From: a virus
DNA length: 28,485 nt
Strand: one strand, 5' to 3'
Virus record (IMG/VR): IMGVR_UViG_3300034104_006281
Span: 1 to 28,485 of that record
The translations under genes were made by a program, and so were the position numbers. The notes under the pieces are model-generated. The model had not been told where the DNA came from. It saw nothing but the letters and a program-made list of their open reading frames with translations, and searched no databases. Below, piece after piece: positions 12,803 through 20,816 of the stretch (the first letter of the stretch is position 1; each line of letters begins with the position of its first letter).

Positions 12803-13150
12803 ATGATCAAGTTATTTGAACAATGGTTAGCTGAGGAAGACCTGGCAACTGCTCCAAAGCAGGAGGAGCCGACTACTGCTGCGAAACCCGGTTCGTATAC
12901 TCTCAACATCACAGCGGACGGAAAATCTTTTGAAGTTGAAGGAACTAGCGATAGCGAATTCACGACCAAGGAAATGATTTCGTTCAATGTGAGTAAATCA
13001 ACTAATCCTAGCATTAAATCTGGTGCAATCATTGCAATTTCACCAAAAGCGGATAAGGATGGAGATTTTGATATTGTCGCGGTTAATGACCAAAACAAAC
13101 CAGAAGATGCATTGATCTATTCAGGAAAGGTTGAGAAATCTAAATCATAA
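12803..13150 (+). CDS. Small protein with capsid-targeting-like N-terminus
   Basis: A 115-aa protein with N-terminus MIKLFEQWLAEEDLATAPKQ. FEQWLAE (5-11) resembles the T4 capsid-targeting sequence (YQEFIAE), and LAE fits the (L/I)xE cleavage rule exactly, so residues 1-11 may be removed. The rest (from about residue 32, SYTLNITADGKSFEVEGTSD) is probably beta-rich with an Asp/Lys-rich end; it has no cysteine and no membrane segment. It starts 7 bases after the acidic protein and is the last plus-strand gene before a bidirectional terminator. No family was recognised. A small internal head protein or decoration protein is the best guess. Confidence 0.55.
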   Translation: MIKLFEQWLAEEDLATAPKQEEPTTAAKPGSYTLNITADGKSFEVEGTSDSEFTTKEMISFNVSKSTNPSIKSGAIIAISPKADKDGDFDIVAVNDQNKPEDALIYSGKVEKSKS

Positions 13151-13168
13151 CTTTATCTAATAAAACTC

Positions 13169-13196
13169 AAAAGGGGCTTAATGCCCCTTTTTTATT
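13169..13196. terminator. Bidirectional terminator between head and replication modules
   Basis: AAAAGGGGC (13169-13177) pairs with GCCCCTTTT (13183-13191) around TTAAT. Six T follow on the plus strand, and four T followed by a T-rich stretch on the minus strand, so it can stop both converging transcripts. The minus-strand gene's stop codon lies in the loop. Confidence 0.88.
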
Positions 13197-13579
13197 GTCT
13201 CTACTCCAGTAAGTTCGCCAATTTCAAAATCTCCGTCTATTAAGCTAGGAACGAATTCAATTGTTCCGTATGCAGTATTCAGAAACTTGACAGTATTATT
13301 GATGTTACTAACGCTGAGACCAGCATTAACGTAGATTATTCGATTGTATTTACGATTCCTAACATTAATCGCTTTGTCAATTAATTTCTTAATTTCATAA
13401 TTTATTAGGAACGCTTGGATTTTGTTAGGCACAAGAATTTCGTGATCGAACTTTTCCTTTATTATTTTATTCACATTTAGTAAATAATCGCACTTCTGCT
13501 TTTTATTAAAAGCTTGAATGAATTGTTTTTGATCTCTTACGAAAACGATTTCAAGCTTTCTTTCTAATGAATCGATCAT
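13178..13579 (-). CDS. Hypothetical protein at end of replication operon
   Basis: A 133-aa protein starting MIDSLERKLEIVFVRDQKQF with no family that I recognise. It alternates charged helices and beta-like stretches (YNRIIYVNAGLSVSNINNTV at about 98-117), has a single Cys and no membrane segment. The start overlaps the stop of the dCMP deaminase gene (ATGA, 13576-13579), so it is translationally coupled to it. Its stop codon lies inside the loop of the bidirectional terminator, and its last residues KKGH are encoded by the terminator stem. Being the last gene of the nucleotide-metabolism cluster, it may act in that pathway, but the sequence gives no proof. Confidence 0.7.
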   Translation of the reverse strand: MIDSLERKLEIVFVRDQKQFIQAFNKKQKCDYLLNVNKIIKEKFDHEILVPNKIQAFLINYEIKKLIDKAINVRNRKYNRIIYVNAGLSVSNINNTVKFLNTAYGTIEFVPSLIDGDFEIGELTGVETIKKGH

Positions 13580-14049
13580 AGTGTTTCTGGGTCGATTTTT
13601 TTAACTTCAACGCCAGCTCTTCTTAAGAAGTCGAGGCCGGCGATATCTCGGTATTCTTCTAAATACACAACTCGCTTGATTCCTGCCTGTAAAATTAATT
13701 TGCTACAATCAGTGCATGGAGAATAAGTAATATAAAGAGTAGCTCCGTCACTACTTTGTGTTGATTTGGCAACCTTTGCTAATGCATTTGACTCTGCATG
13801 CAAAACATACCATTTAGTTTGGTATTCTTTGAATGAGCCGTCCTCGTGGTTTATTGCAATTTCGCATTCATTTTCAAAACCGGAAGGAGTTCCATTATAG
13901 CCATCCGCAATGATCGTGTTGTTTTTTACGATTAGAGCTCCAACCTTTTTACGGATCGCATGAGAAAGACCTGACCACGTTTGGGCCATCTTGATGTATG
14001 TAACATCGATTAAGTGTTGACGCTGTCCGCTAGTTGAATTAAATGACAT
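13576..14049 (-). CDS. cd: dCMP deaminase
   Basis: A 157-aa zinc-dependent cytidine/deoxycytidylate deaminase family protein. VGALIVKNNTIIADGYNGTP (36-55) is the family's conserved N-terminal strand and substrate loop, HAESN (84-88) gives the zinc-binding His and catalytic Glu, and PCTDC (111-115) gives the two zinc Cys. The enzyme converts dCMP to dUMP, the precursor of dTMP. The start codon lies within the end of the upstream dCMP hydroxymethylase-like gene (11-base overlap), and the stop overlaps the next start. In T4 the equivalent cd enzyme helps to balance dCMP and dUMP while cytosine is replaced by hydroxymethylcytosine. Confidence 0.93.
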   Translation of the reverse strand: MSFNSTSGQRQHLIDVTYIKMAQTWSGLSHAIRKKVGALIVKNNTIIADGYNGTPSGFENECEIAINHEDGSFKEYQTKWYVLHAESNALAKVAKSTQSSDGATLYITYSPCTDCSKLILQAGIKRVVYLEEYRDIAGLDFLRRAGVEVKKIDPETL

Positions 14050-14932
14050 TTTTATCCTCTTTTATTTTTTCGAAAATCCATTTCAAAAGATCGTTATCTT
14101 GCTGAAATAGTACAAGTTCATCAGTCTGACCAGTAGATGCAGCAAATACTATATTAAAATCTTGACTTGACGAACCGTCTATGTCTATCAAATCAGTAGT
14201 TATCGAAGGTAACGCAACTGGAATAAAATCGGAAACAAGCATTCTTTGAGCTAGATCATAATGTCTATCGTAGACATGATATGAATTTGCAACATGAGTA
14301 TAGGTACCAAGTTCAAGATCTGGATAAATTTCCTTTAAATGAGCATGAATTTGCATCTGTAGAGAGCAAAAGAAGGCTACATCGGTTGGAGTACCCCAAA
14401 TTGCATCATTACTTCTCATGTAGACGCTCATGTATAACTTATTTTGACGAATGTGCAGATTTGCATACATTGTACATACAAAATCCTTATTAGTCAAATA
14501 CTGGTGAGACGGTTTATTAAAATGAAGAATCGCTTGTCTTGTACTAGAGTCATTCATTAAACTTTGAATTGCCCATTGATACTGAGTAAGACCGTATTGA
14601 TTCTTCTCATTAAAAATCAGGTTGCCGTATGCTGAATTTGCAGTTCCATCTGGGTTTTGAATGGTTTCCCAGAACTTTGCCCATTTTGAAATGAAGGCGA
14701 CATCGTTTCGACCAGCATAGTACCATAAAAATTCGGCAGCAATATACTTCTGCTGAGAACCTCTAACCTCATTATCATATAGGCATTGAGTCGGATCTTC
14801 AACGACTATTGCAACATCAAGTAATTCTTTGCTAGTAGTGCCTCTAGCATTGTTAACCATGCCGTTCATCAATAGATAATCGATTGAATGTTGATATGCT
14901 TGTGCAAAAGTTGGCCCTGTAAATGTAATCAT
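14039..14932 (-). CDS. Thymidylate synthase-family enzyme, probable dCMP hydroxymethylase (gp42-like)
   Basis: A 297-aa member of the thymidylate synthase fold. DFVCTMYANLHIR (150-162) carries the catalytic Cys153, YMRSNDAIWGTPTDVAFF (171-188) the dUMP/dCMP phosphate and base-binding loop, and NSYHVYDRHYDLAQ (216-229) the HxY motif. At the base-discriminating position, thymidylate synthase has Asn (E. coli N177, GLPFN); here it is Asp184 (GTPTD). Asp is found in T4 gp42 dCMP hydroxymethylase, whose DFMCT, IRDKK, MRSNDVVFG and LHVYSRH segments also fit this protein better than thymidylate synthase does. It therefore probably makes 5-hydroxymethyl-dCMP from dCMP and methylene-tetrahydrofolate. 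A dUMP-specific hydroxymethylase or a divergent thymidylate synthase is the alternative. Confidence 0.78.
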   Translation of the reverse strand: MITFTGPTFAQAYQHSIDYLLMNGMVNNARGTTSKELLDVAIVVEDPTQCLYDNEVRGSQQKYIAAEFLWYYAGRNDVAFISKWAKFWETIQNPDGTANSAYGNLIFNEKNQYGLTQYQWAIQSLMNDSSTRQAILHFNKPSHQYLTNKDFVCTMYANLHIRQNKLYMSVYMRSNDAIWGTPTDVAFFCSLQMQIHAHLKEIYPDLELGTYTHVANSYHVYDRHYDLAQRMLVSDFIPVALPSITTDLIDIDGSSSQDFNIVFAASTGQTDELVLFQQDNDLLKWIFEKIKEDKNVI

Positions 14933-14952
14933 AATTTGGAAATAAGGTTATT

Positions 14953-14960
14953 CAAATATA
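14953..14960 (-). promoter_or_regulatory. Candidate Bacteroidota-type -7 element TATATTTG
   Basis: On the minus strand this reads TATATTTG, matching the TAnnTTTG -7 box of Bacteroidota primary-sigma promoters. It lies 20 bases before the ATG of the gp42-like gene, in the only gap above 50 bases in this part of the operon. No good -33 TTG element was found. Confidence 0.3.
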
Positions 14961-14987
14961 ATACTAAGAAAATAAGAAAAGGTTAGC

Positions 14988-16649
14988 CTAAACGACAGTT
15001 AGGTCAGAAAAATGATCAGTATTTTCAACCTGGATCTTGGTATCAAAATACTCTTCAGGTAAAGGATCATGAGAAATCACGAAAACTGTCATGTTGTACT
15101 TTTTGGCAAAAGTTTTCAAAAGGTCGACTACTCTGAATATTGAGTCAACGTCTAACGAAGAAAACACTTCGTCTAAGAAGAGTAGATTCACCTTGTTGTG
15201 CTTTAATTTAATTAGCTCTAATATGCAGAGCAAAACGATTAGATTCATTTTCTTTTGCTCACCAGCGGATAATGAGTCTGGCGAAACTTGCATGCCCAAA
15301 TGAGTTATTATTGGATTGAACTCTAGATCAAACTCGAATGCGAATTTAAACTCTAGGACTTTAGCAGTCTTTAGTATCTTTTTATTCAATAATGGAATGA
15401 TTTGGCTCATTAGCATCTTCTTCATACCGTTATCCGAAAGGATCATTTCCATTTCTTGGGAAATTTTTAATTTTTCCTGCCTTTCAGATAGGCTTGAGTT
15501 GGAAGTTTGAATCTCTGACTTTATATTATTAATGACTTCGGTCAAATGCTTATCGGATGTTTGGTTTCCCTGTCTGCTTAGATCAGAGATTTCACGCTTG
15601 ACTGCAGTTATTTGAGCCTCGATTTGATAGTACTTTCCCTTTGCTTCACTAGATTCATTCTCAACGGAAGATAGAGAATTTTCATGAGCTTTGATCCTCT
15701 CAGAAATTTCAGGAAACGCTGATTCTTGTTCAGCCTTTTTTGAAACAAGCTTATCTTTGATTTGAGAATGAACTTCATCAGTTAAGTCAGAAAGGCAGTG
15801 TGGACACTTATTCTTATTGTAAATGTCTAGCTTCTTTTGAATTTCAGAAATATTCGCTCTAACTGTGCTTAATTTTTCCTGTTCTGATCGAATGCTTTGT
15901 CTAAACTCCAAAATTTTACCAGAAAAGCTGCTTGCTTTGGTATGCGCTGACTTTTTATCATTAGCTAATTGGTCAAGAGACTCGTTTAATTCTGCAATTT
16001 TTGCATCATTGCTTGTTTTTATTTCAGACTTCAGGGCTTCAAGTTGAGCAATTGATGATTCTAAAAGCCGTTGATTACTTGAAATAGCTGATTCAAGTGG
16101 TAGAATATCGCCCTTAATTTTTTTAGACTCTTCCTTTGCAATTTTAGACATATCATTAACGATATCTAAGCCGAAAATCTTATCAATGATTTGGCGTTTA
16201 TCGGCTGGGCTAAGTTTGACAAAACTTTTAAAATCATTAACTGATAGGCTGATTGTATTTGAGAAAACATTAAACGGTATTTTAGTCAATTCATCTTCAA
16301 TAAATTCATCGACTCTTCTTTTATCCGGTAAATTGTACTCAACTCCATCAATTGAGAGTTTAGAAAAGTTAGGTTCGATGCCCCTTTCGATATCAATAAG
16401 TTGACCATTTCCAGTAACGAATTTTATCTGAGTGTATGCATTCTTATTGATTCGATTAGGGATTTCCTTGGTCTTGCGAATTGCAGATTTACCGTATATT
16501 GACACGGTCAAAGCATCCGAGATTGAGGATTTTCCACTACCATTTTTACCTTGAACTAGGATTAGTCTAGGCTCATCTGTAAACTTAAAGGTTTGTAATT
16601 TATTGCCGTATGAGCAGATGTTTCTGAAAGAAAATTCTTGTATCTTCAT
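14988..16649 (-). CDS. SbcC/Rad50-like recombination ATPase, T4 gp46-like
   Basis: A 553-aa ABC-type ATPase with the full Rad50 layout: Walker A GKNGSGKSS (34-42), long coiled-coil arms, a zinc-hook CPHC near residue 282, the ABC signature DSLSAGEQKKMN (about 457-468) and Walker B LLFLDEVFSSLD (about 488-499) followed by the H-loop VISHD. It matches T4 gp46 (560 aa) in length. With gp47 it forms the exonuclease complex that resects DNA ends for recombination-dependent replication. In this operon the two subunits are separated by a SET-domain gene, whose stop is 2 bases ahead of this ATG. Confidence 0.93.
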   Translation of the reverse strand: MKIQEFSFRNICSYGNKLQTFKFTDEPRLILVQGKNGSGKSSISDALTVSIYGKSAIRKTKEIPNRINKNAYTQIKFVTGNGQLIDIERGIEPNFSKLSIDGVEYNLPDKRRVDEFIEDELTKIPFNVFSNTISLSVNDFKSFVKLSPADKRQIIDKIFGLDIVNDMSKIAKEESKKIKGDILPLESAISSNQRLLESSIAQLEALKSEIKTSNDAKIAELNESLDQLANDKKSAHTKASSFSGKILEFRQSIRSEQEKLSTVRANISEIQKKLDIYNKNKCPHCLSDLTDEVHSQIKDKLVSKKAEQESAFPEISERIKAHENSLSSVENESSEAKGKYYQIEAQITAVKREISDLSRQGNQTSDKHLTEVINNIKSEIQTSNSSLSERQEKLKISQEMEMILSDNGMKKMLMSQIIPLLNKKILKTAKVLEFKFAFEFDLEFNPIITHLGMQVSPDSLSAGEQKKMNLIVLLCILELIKLKHNKVNLLFLDEVFSSLDVDSIFRVVDLLKTFAKKYNMTVFVISHDPLPEEYFDTKIQVENTDHFSDLTVV

Positions 16650-16651
16650 TA

Positions 16652-17143
16652 TTAAAAGTATGTAAGTTCACGGTTTGCAGCAACGTCTTGAGTTGTATAA
16701 AACTTATACAGCTTAGAATCACTGTCGTATTCCCAAGTAATATTAGGCATTTCGCTTCGACGATAAAGAGAACCGAATCCCAATAGTATTGCGTGAGACG
16801 ACACGCTTAATAGCTTGGTCGGATTGGCAACCTCGAGTAGAATCGCTTTGAATTGTTCAGTAGTTATTAGGCCTCTGTCTAGTCTTTCTTGTAAATCAAG
16901 TTCAGCTATCTTAGCGGCAAATTGCCTCTCCTTTTCAATTCCGTCTGGGTTAACGAATAACCGTTGACTTAAATTAGAGTCATTCTTGTCAATTAAGATC
17001 TGAATCCTCTGGCTTATTGGCAGCCATGCACAAAATTCAACGATTGAATCTCGATACAGTGGAGCATTAGTAAACACTCCAAACTCCTTATCGTTGATTG
17101 GCTTTACGTAAAGGGTATTTAAGATCTTTGGTGTTTTACTCAT
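16652..17143 (-). CDS. SET-domain protein (putative lysine methyltransferase)
   Basis: A 163-aa protein with SET-domain features. FGVFTNAPLYRDSIVEFCAW (21-40) matches the N-terminal SET strand pair (GxGvFA...i..G..IeF). LGFGSLYRRSEMPNITWEYD (121-140) matches the core GxGSLYNHSxxPN, although Asn-His of the NHS motif, which contact SAM, are replaced by Arg-Arg. KFYTTQDVAANRELTYF (147-163) matches f.a.rdI..GeElt..Y and ends with the region of the catalytic Tyr. Bacterial SET proteins of this size methylate Lys side chains. Both ends are tightly packed between gp47 (8-base overlap) and gp46 (2-base gap). The fold call is good by pattern; activity is uncertain because of the NHS change. Confidence 0.68.
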   Translation of the reverse strand: MSKTPKILNTLYVKPINDKEFGVFTNAPLYRDSIVEFCAWLPISQRIQILIDKNDSNLSQRLFVNPDGIEKERQFAAKIAELDLQERLDRGLITTEQFKAILLEVANPTKLLSVSSHAILLGFGSLYRRSEMPNITWEYDSDSKLYKFYTTQDVAANRELTYF

Positions 17144-18248
17144 GTGATCCCTCTTGTTTTATGATGTTATGAATCTCAACGAACTTTCTGGCAAGGTCAG
17201 TCTTAAACGTTTGAGAATAGTCCTTTGATTTAATAAAGCTCTTGAAAATATCAATTACATTGAATTGATCTTCAGGATTAAAATCGGACCCAGTTGTCTC
17301 TTCTTTGACTTGATCAACGTACGTAAAGAATTCAATTTTTCGGTGAGTTGATTTAGAGACCGCTTCAATGAAGCGCGTAACTGGAAATTTATTTACGAAA
17401 TTAACGCTTATCATTACGTCAACGAAAGCATTATTTAGACTTGAGACCACTTGTTCTACTGGCATCTCTAAAAGTTCGTAAATATCGAACTTCTTGTAAA
17501 CCGGCGATTGAGTATTCTCGATGAATCTTTCAGAAATTGAATCCTTAGTAAGAGTCAATTCATAAAAACCTTTAACATTATCTCGATCTCCACGATCCAT
17601 TTGATATGGAGTACCTGTATAGAGAACGTTTTTGAATTCTTGACGATGGTGAATGTGCCCAGCATAGACTCTTTTGTAAGAGCCTAGCATATCCACTTCA
17701 ATTCCATGTTCGACCTTTGTCCATTTGTTGAAACGAAGTCCTTTAATGTCAGCATGACATACAATGTACTCGCAAAGATCTTGATGGTCGGTTATGATTT
17801 GATTTATTCGACGAACGTCCTCAACCCAAGGTAACATTAAAAAGTTATGAGTTCCGTTAATCGTTAGAATTTCAGGATTTTCAAAAACATGAATGTTGTC
17901 AGCGATGTGAGATATTGACTTAAGTGAGTGAACTGCGTTTCGATCTTTGTAATACACATCATGGTTTCCAATGATTATGTAGATTCCACGCTTAAACTTT
18001 TGAGACAGTGCTTTGAATATGGTTAATGCCTCATCGTGAATTCTGACATTGATCGATTCTCTAGAATGGAAAATGTCCCCTTCTAAAAAGAGGATGTCTC
18101 GGTCTTCGTCAAAGTCTTCATCAATCTTATTTAATAAAAAGTCCAGTAGAAAGTCTTTTTGTATTTGAAGCCATTCTACTGAATTGTTTTTTATACCAAG
18201 ATGAAGATCTCCGACTAACGTTATTTTTCGAATGTTAGTGAGTTTCAT
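17136..18248 (-). CDS. SbcD/Mre11-like nuclease, T4 gp47-like
   Basis: A 370-aa calcineurin-like phosphoesterase (T4 gp47 is 339 aa). All metal-ligand motifs are present in order: GDLHLG (13-18), EGDIFHS (56-62), GNHD (94-97), CHAD (164-167) and GHIHH (197-201). TGTPYQMDRGD follows as in SbcD, and a C-terminal domain (about 250-370) would contact gp46. The protein is the nuclease subunit of the gp46/47 complex. It starts at the base next to the stop of the 225-aa gene upstream and overlaps the SET gene downstream by 8 bases. Confidence 0.93.
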   Translation of the reverse strand: MKLTNIRKITLVGDLHLGIKNNSVEWLQIQKDFLLDFLLNKIDEDFDEDRDILFLEGDIFHSRESINVRIHDEALTIFKALSQKFKRGIYIIIGNHDVYYKDRNAVHSLKSISHIADNIHVFENPEILTINGTHNFLMLPWVEDVRRINQIITDHQDLCEYIVCHADIKGLRFNKWTKVEHGIEVDMLGSYKRVYAGHIHHRQEFKNVLYTGTPYQMDRGDRDNVKGFYELTLTKDSISERFIENTQSPVYKKFDIYELLEMPVEQVVSSLNNAFVDVMISVNFVNKFPVTRFIEAVSKSTHRKIEFFTYVDQVKEETTGSDFNPEDQFNVIDIFKSFIKSKDYSQTFKTDLARKFVEIHNIIKQEGSHE

Positions 18249-18926
18249 TTAGAATATTTTATAGTTCTTGCCAGTGTTGTCTAAGAATCCGTACTTATTG
18301 TTTAATTCTACCAATAAAATCTCCTTATTGTCATAAGTTAACTGATCGAATATCTTTTTGTACTCCATGTTTATTAATGACGAGATTGAATCAAGGACAT
18401 GGATAGGATTTATGAATACATTACCGGTTGCTCCGTTCGACAAACCTAAATTTAGAATTTCAAAAAGTTCATTGATTTCAGGTTTAGTGAATTTCTTTTT
18501 ATCTGGTTCATTTCCGAGGATAGCCTGCACCTTTGAATTGGATTGGATGAATTCATATATGTCTCGCTGAACGATCTTAAGGTCGAGACTCTCTGAGAAC
18601 TTTTCCGGATCGTACATGTGGTAGTCTGGAGATCCGCTATCTAGCTTTATCTCAGAACTGCTGGCTCTTGGAGAACCTTCCTCTTCATCATCGGACGTGT
18701 CTAGTCCAAGATTATAGGTGTTATTGAATATCTTGTCGTTTTTCTTTAGGTCAGAATAGGCCGACCTGCGTCTTTCAAGTTCGTCATCGTCGTATTCTTC
18801 AGTTAACAGATGATCTTCTGGGAAGTCATCATCTCCGCCGTTAAATGGAAAGTCTTCATCTTCTTGATAATTCAACGAATTAAAATCGTCATCATCTAAG
18901 CGGTCATCGCTTTGTCTAGGTATCAC
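18249..18926 (-). CDS. Unknown acidic protein in replication operon
   Basis: A 225-aa protein that I do not recognise. Residues 1-85 are very rich in Asp and Glu (NYQEDEDFPFNGGDDDFPED) and probably disordered. Residues about 110-225 look like a compact helical domain (KIVQRDIYEFIQSNSKVQAI, then LDSISSLINMEYKKIFDQLT), ending KYGFLDNTGKNYKIF. It has no Cys and no membrane segment. It lies between the gp41 helicase gene (16 bases upstream) and gp47 (adjacent), so an accessory replication or late-transcription role is likely. T4 places its late sigma gp55 after gp47, but no sigma motif is seen here. Confidence 0.6.
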   Translation of the reverse strand: MIPRQSDDRLDDDDFNSLNYQEDEDFPFNGGDDDFPEDHLLTEEYDDDELERRRSAYSDLKKNDKIFNNTYNLGLDTSDDEEEGSPRASSSEIKLDSGSPDYHMYDPEKFSESLDLKIVQRDIYEFIQSNSKVQAILGNEPDKKKFTKPEINELFEILNLGLSNGATGNVFINPIHVLDSISSLINMEYKKIFDQLTYDNKEILLVELNNKYGFLDNTGKNYKIF

Positions 18927-18941
18927 ATTATTTGTGTTTTT

Positions 18942-20465
18942 TTAAATTGAATTTAGCAAGTCATCGTAATCGCTTGGCGATTTATATTGAGGAGCCGGTC
19001 GACTCATGGCCTCTTCCATTGTAATTAAGTTTGGAGGTAGTGTCGTTGTATGAACCGTATTATATTGAGTTCGCATTTGATTTTCTAGAGACTGGGTGTC
19101 GTCATCGTCCGAATAGAATTCAGAAGCTGGATCAGTTTCTTCGGTAAGCTTAGCGAATTCATAACTCATTCTGTACATTTTGAAACTTTCGGTGTATCCG
19201 CCATCTCGATTCGCGATTAACTTAATCTTCATACGCTTCTCCATTGGGCCTCTAATTAAACCAAATAGAGAATCTACCGTATGTACTAAGCCAAAAGATT
19301 CAGCAATGTCTGACATGCTTAAGTCTTGATCGTCTACTGCATCTCGTTTGATTTGAGTTGCTGTAATAATACACCATTCGTTTCGAATTGCAACTGCTCG
19401 TAATTCCTCTGAAATAACTTTGATCTTTTCGTAAGTGTTTCCCTGTTCTCTCATAGGTCTCATCAAGTTAATGTAGTCAACAACGATTACTGTGAATTTC
19501 TTTCCAGTATTTTGTTGAACTTTTAGAAAGTAGTTTTCAACATCAATAGCAGAAGCAGTTCCAGTAGGAAATTCTTTTACAATTAGTTCTCCAAGAGTCG
19601 GAACGGTTTTCTTTAACTTAACCATTTTATCAGCAACATCAGCGGTTTGACTATTATCTAGCATCGAGTCGTAATCCTTAAATGGAATTTCCAAAATCAT
19701 AGAGCCTAGACGTTTCATGTACTTTCGGTCAGATAATTCAAGAGTTGCGATTCCAACATTACAGCCAGAAACGAATGCTCTACCAGCAATATTTGAAAGT
19801 ACCATGGATTTACCAACTTTAGGTCGACCTTGAAAAACAACTAGAGTTTTTGGGTTCCAGCCTCCACCTAACGTCTTATCGAAAAACTTAAATCCAGTTG
19901 GATTACCGATCTTTGATAATTGAACGTGATCTACTGGATTAAAGAAATCTAGACCGGACTCGGCATTCGTGAATGATACGTTTAATTTCTCATTGAATTT
20001 TTCTCTAACTTCATTAGTGATTAGCTCAACGTTTTCCGGATTAATTTCGGTTGTTTTTAAATAGGAAAGTACGTCAATTACTGACGCATTTAGATTCTTA
20101 TAAAATATGAAAGCCTTTGTGTACTTAAATAGAAAATCGTAATTGTAACTAGAAAGATCAACTGCAAACAGTGCATTGAACTTTGCTTCTGGAATATCCA
20201 AGTTTGAAAGATTACAAAGCTCTCGAAGCTCGTTTCGAGTTGGGAGATTTGAATATTCAACAAAGAACTTTTTTGCAACTCGATAGACTCTCTGTAACGT
20301 ATCATCATTGAAATAATGAGCCTTAACTAACGGAAGGATTTCGCGCTTGTCCATTGAATCATAGTTCTTTGGCTTTATCACGACATCACCATCGTCATCA
20401 GTCAAAACAAAGTTAAAGATTATTTTTTCGAGAAGCTCAATGTTCTCTTTGAAGTCTATCGTCAT
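18942..20465 (-). CDS. Replicative DnaB-like helicase, T4 gp41-like
   Basis: A 507-aa RecA-fold helicase. The N-terminal part (1-165) is helical. The ATPase domain starts near 190 (GFKFFDKTLGGGWNPKTLVV), with Walker A GRPKVGKS (213-220), the conserved IATLELSDRKYMKRLGSMIL, Walker B VIVVDYINLM (326-335), motif III TATQIKRDAVDDQDLSMSDI, and an Arg finger region FGLIRGPMEKRMKIKLIANR. T4 gp41 is 475 aa. It unwinds duplex DNA 5' to 3' at the fork with a primase partner, which is not in this window. The order UvsX, 114-aa protein, gp41 resembles T4's uvsX-40-41. Confidence 0.93.
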   Translation of the reverse strand: MTIDFKENIELLEKIIFNFVLTDDDGDVVIKPKNYDSMDKREILPLVKAHYFNDDTLQRVYRVAKKFFVEYSNLPTRNELRELCNLSNLDIPEAKFNALFAVDLSSYNYDFLFKYTKAFIFYKNLNASVIDVLSYLKTTEINPENVELITNEVREKFNEKLNVSFTNAESGLDFFNPVDHVQLSKIGNPTGFKFFDKTLGGGWNPKTLVVFQGRPKVGKSMVLSNIAGRAFVSGCNVGIATLELSDRKYMKRLGSMILEIPFKDYDSMLDNSQTADVADKMVKLKKTVPTLGELIVKEFPTGTASAIDVENYFLKVQQNTGKKFTVIVVDYINLMRPMREQGNTYEKIKVISEELRAVAIRNEWCIITATQIKRDAVDDQDLSMSDIAESFGLVHTVDSLFGLIRGPMEKRMKIKLIANRDGGYTESFKMYRMSYEFAKLTEETDPASEFYSDDDDTQSLENQMRTQYNTVHTTTLPPNLITMEEAMSRPAPQYKSPSDYDDLLNSI

Positions 20466-20471
20466 ATTTTT

Positions 20472-20816
20472 TTAGTTATTCGAAATTGTATAAATTTTTA
20501 AAAATTCAGTTTGGGAAATTACTAGATTTTCTCCAGCTTTTGTCAAACTACCATCTTCTATCATGTCTTTCATAATAAGTTTTATGTTATCACGAAATTC
20601 ATCATCGTTCATCCTGTCGTTGAAAACGTATTTTAGAGTTTTTGTTGAAAATTTTAGATCCTCTGGGTCCAATTTTCTGGACTTACTTTCGGAAACTCTA
20701 ATTAGGTATGAAGTAATATCGAACACAAAGTCCTGCCGAGTTGGATAGTTCGGCAGGGCAATGTGAGCTTCAAGAGAATATTTAAGAGGAGCGGCTGCGC
20801 TCAGTTTAAAGGTCAT
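20472..20816 (-). CDS. Small unknown protein between uvsX and gp41 genes
   Basis: A 114-aa protein starting MTFKLSAAAPLKYSLEAHIA. The last third (DMIEDGSLTKAGENLVISQT) has the shape of a winged-helix wing, so a DNA-binding role is possible. It overlaps the end of the uvsX gene by 11 bases and lies 6 bases ahead of the gp41 gene. T4 has gene 40, also a small gene, in the same place, but I see no sequence basis to call it gp40. It could be a helicase-loading or recombination-mediator accessory, taking the part of T4 gp59 or UvsY, neither of which is seen in this window. Confidence 0.6.
   Translation of the reverse strand: MTFKLSAAAPLKYSLEAHIALPNYPTRQDFVFDITSYLIRVSESKSRKLDPEDLKFSTKTLKYVFNDRMNDDEFRDNIKLIMKDMIEDGSLTKAGENLVISQTEFLKIYTISNN

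Noticed and set aside
14039-14932. Plain thymidylate synthase annotation for the 297-aa enzyme
   Set aside because: The Asn-to-Asp change at the base-specificity position and the gp42-like segments around the catalytic Cys favour dCMP hydroxymethylase; thymidylate synthase is kept only as an alternative.
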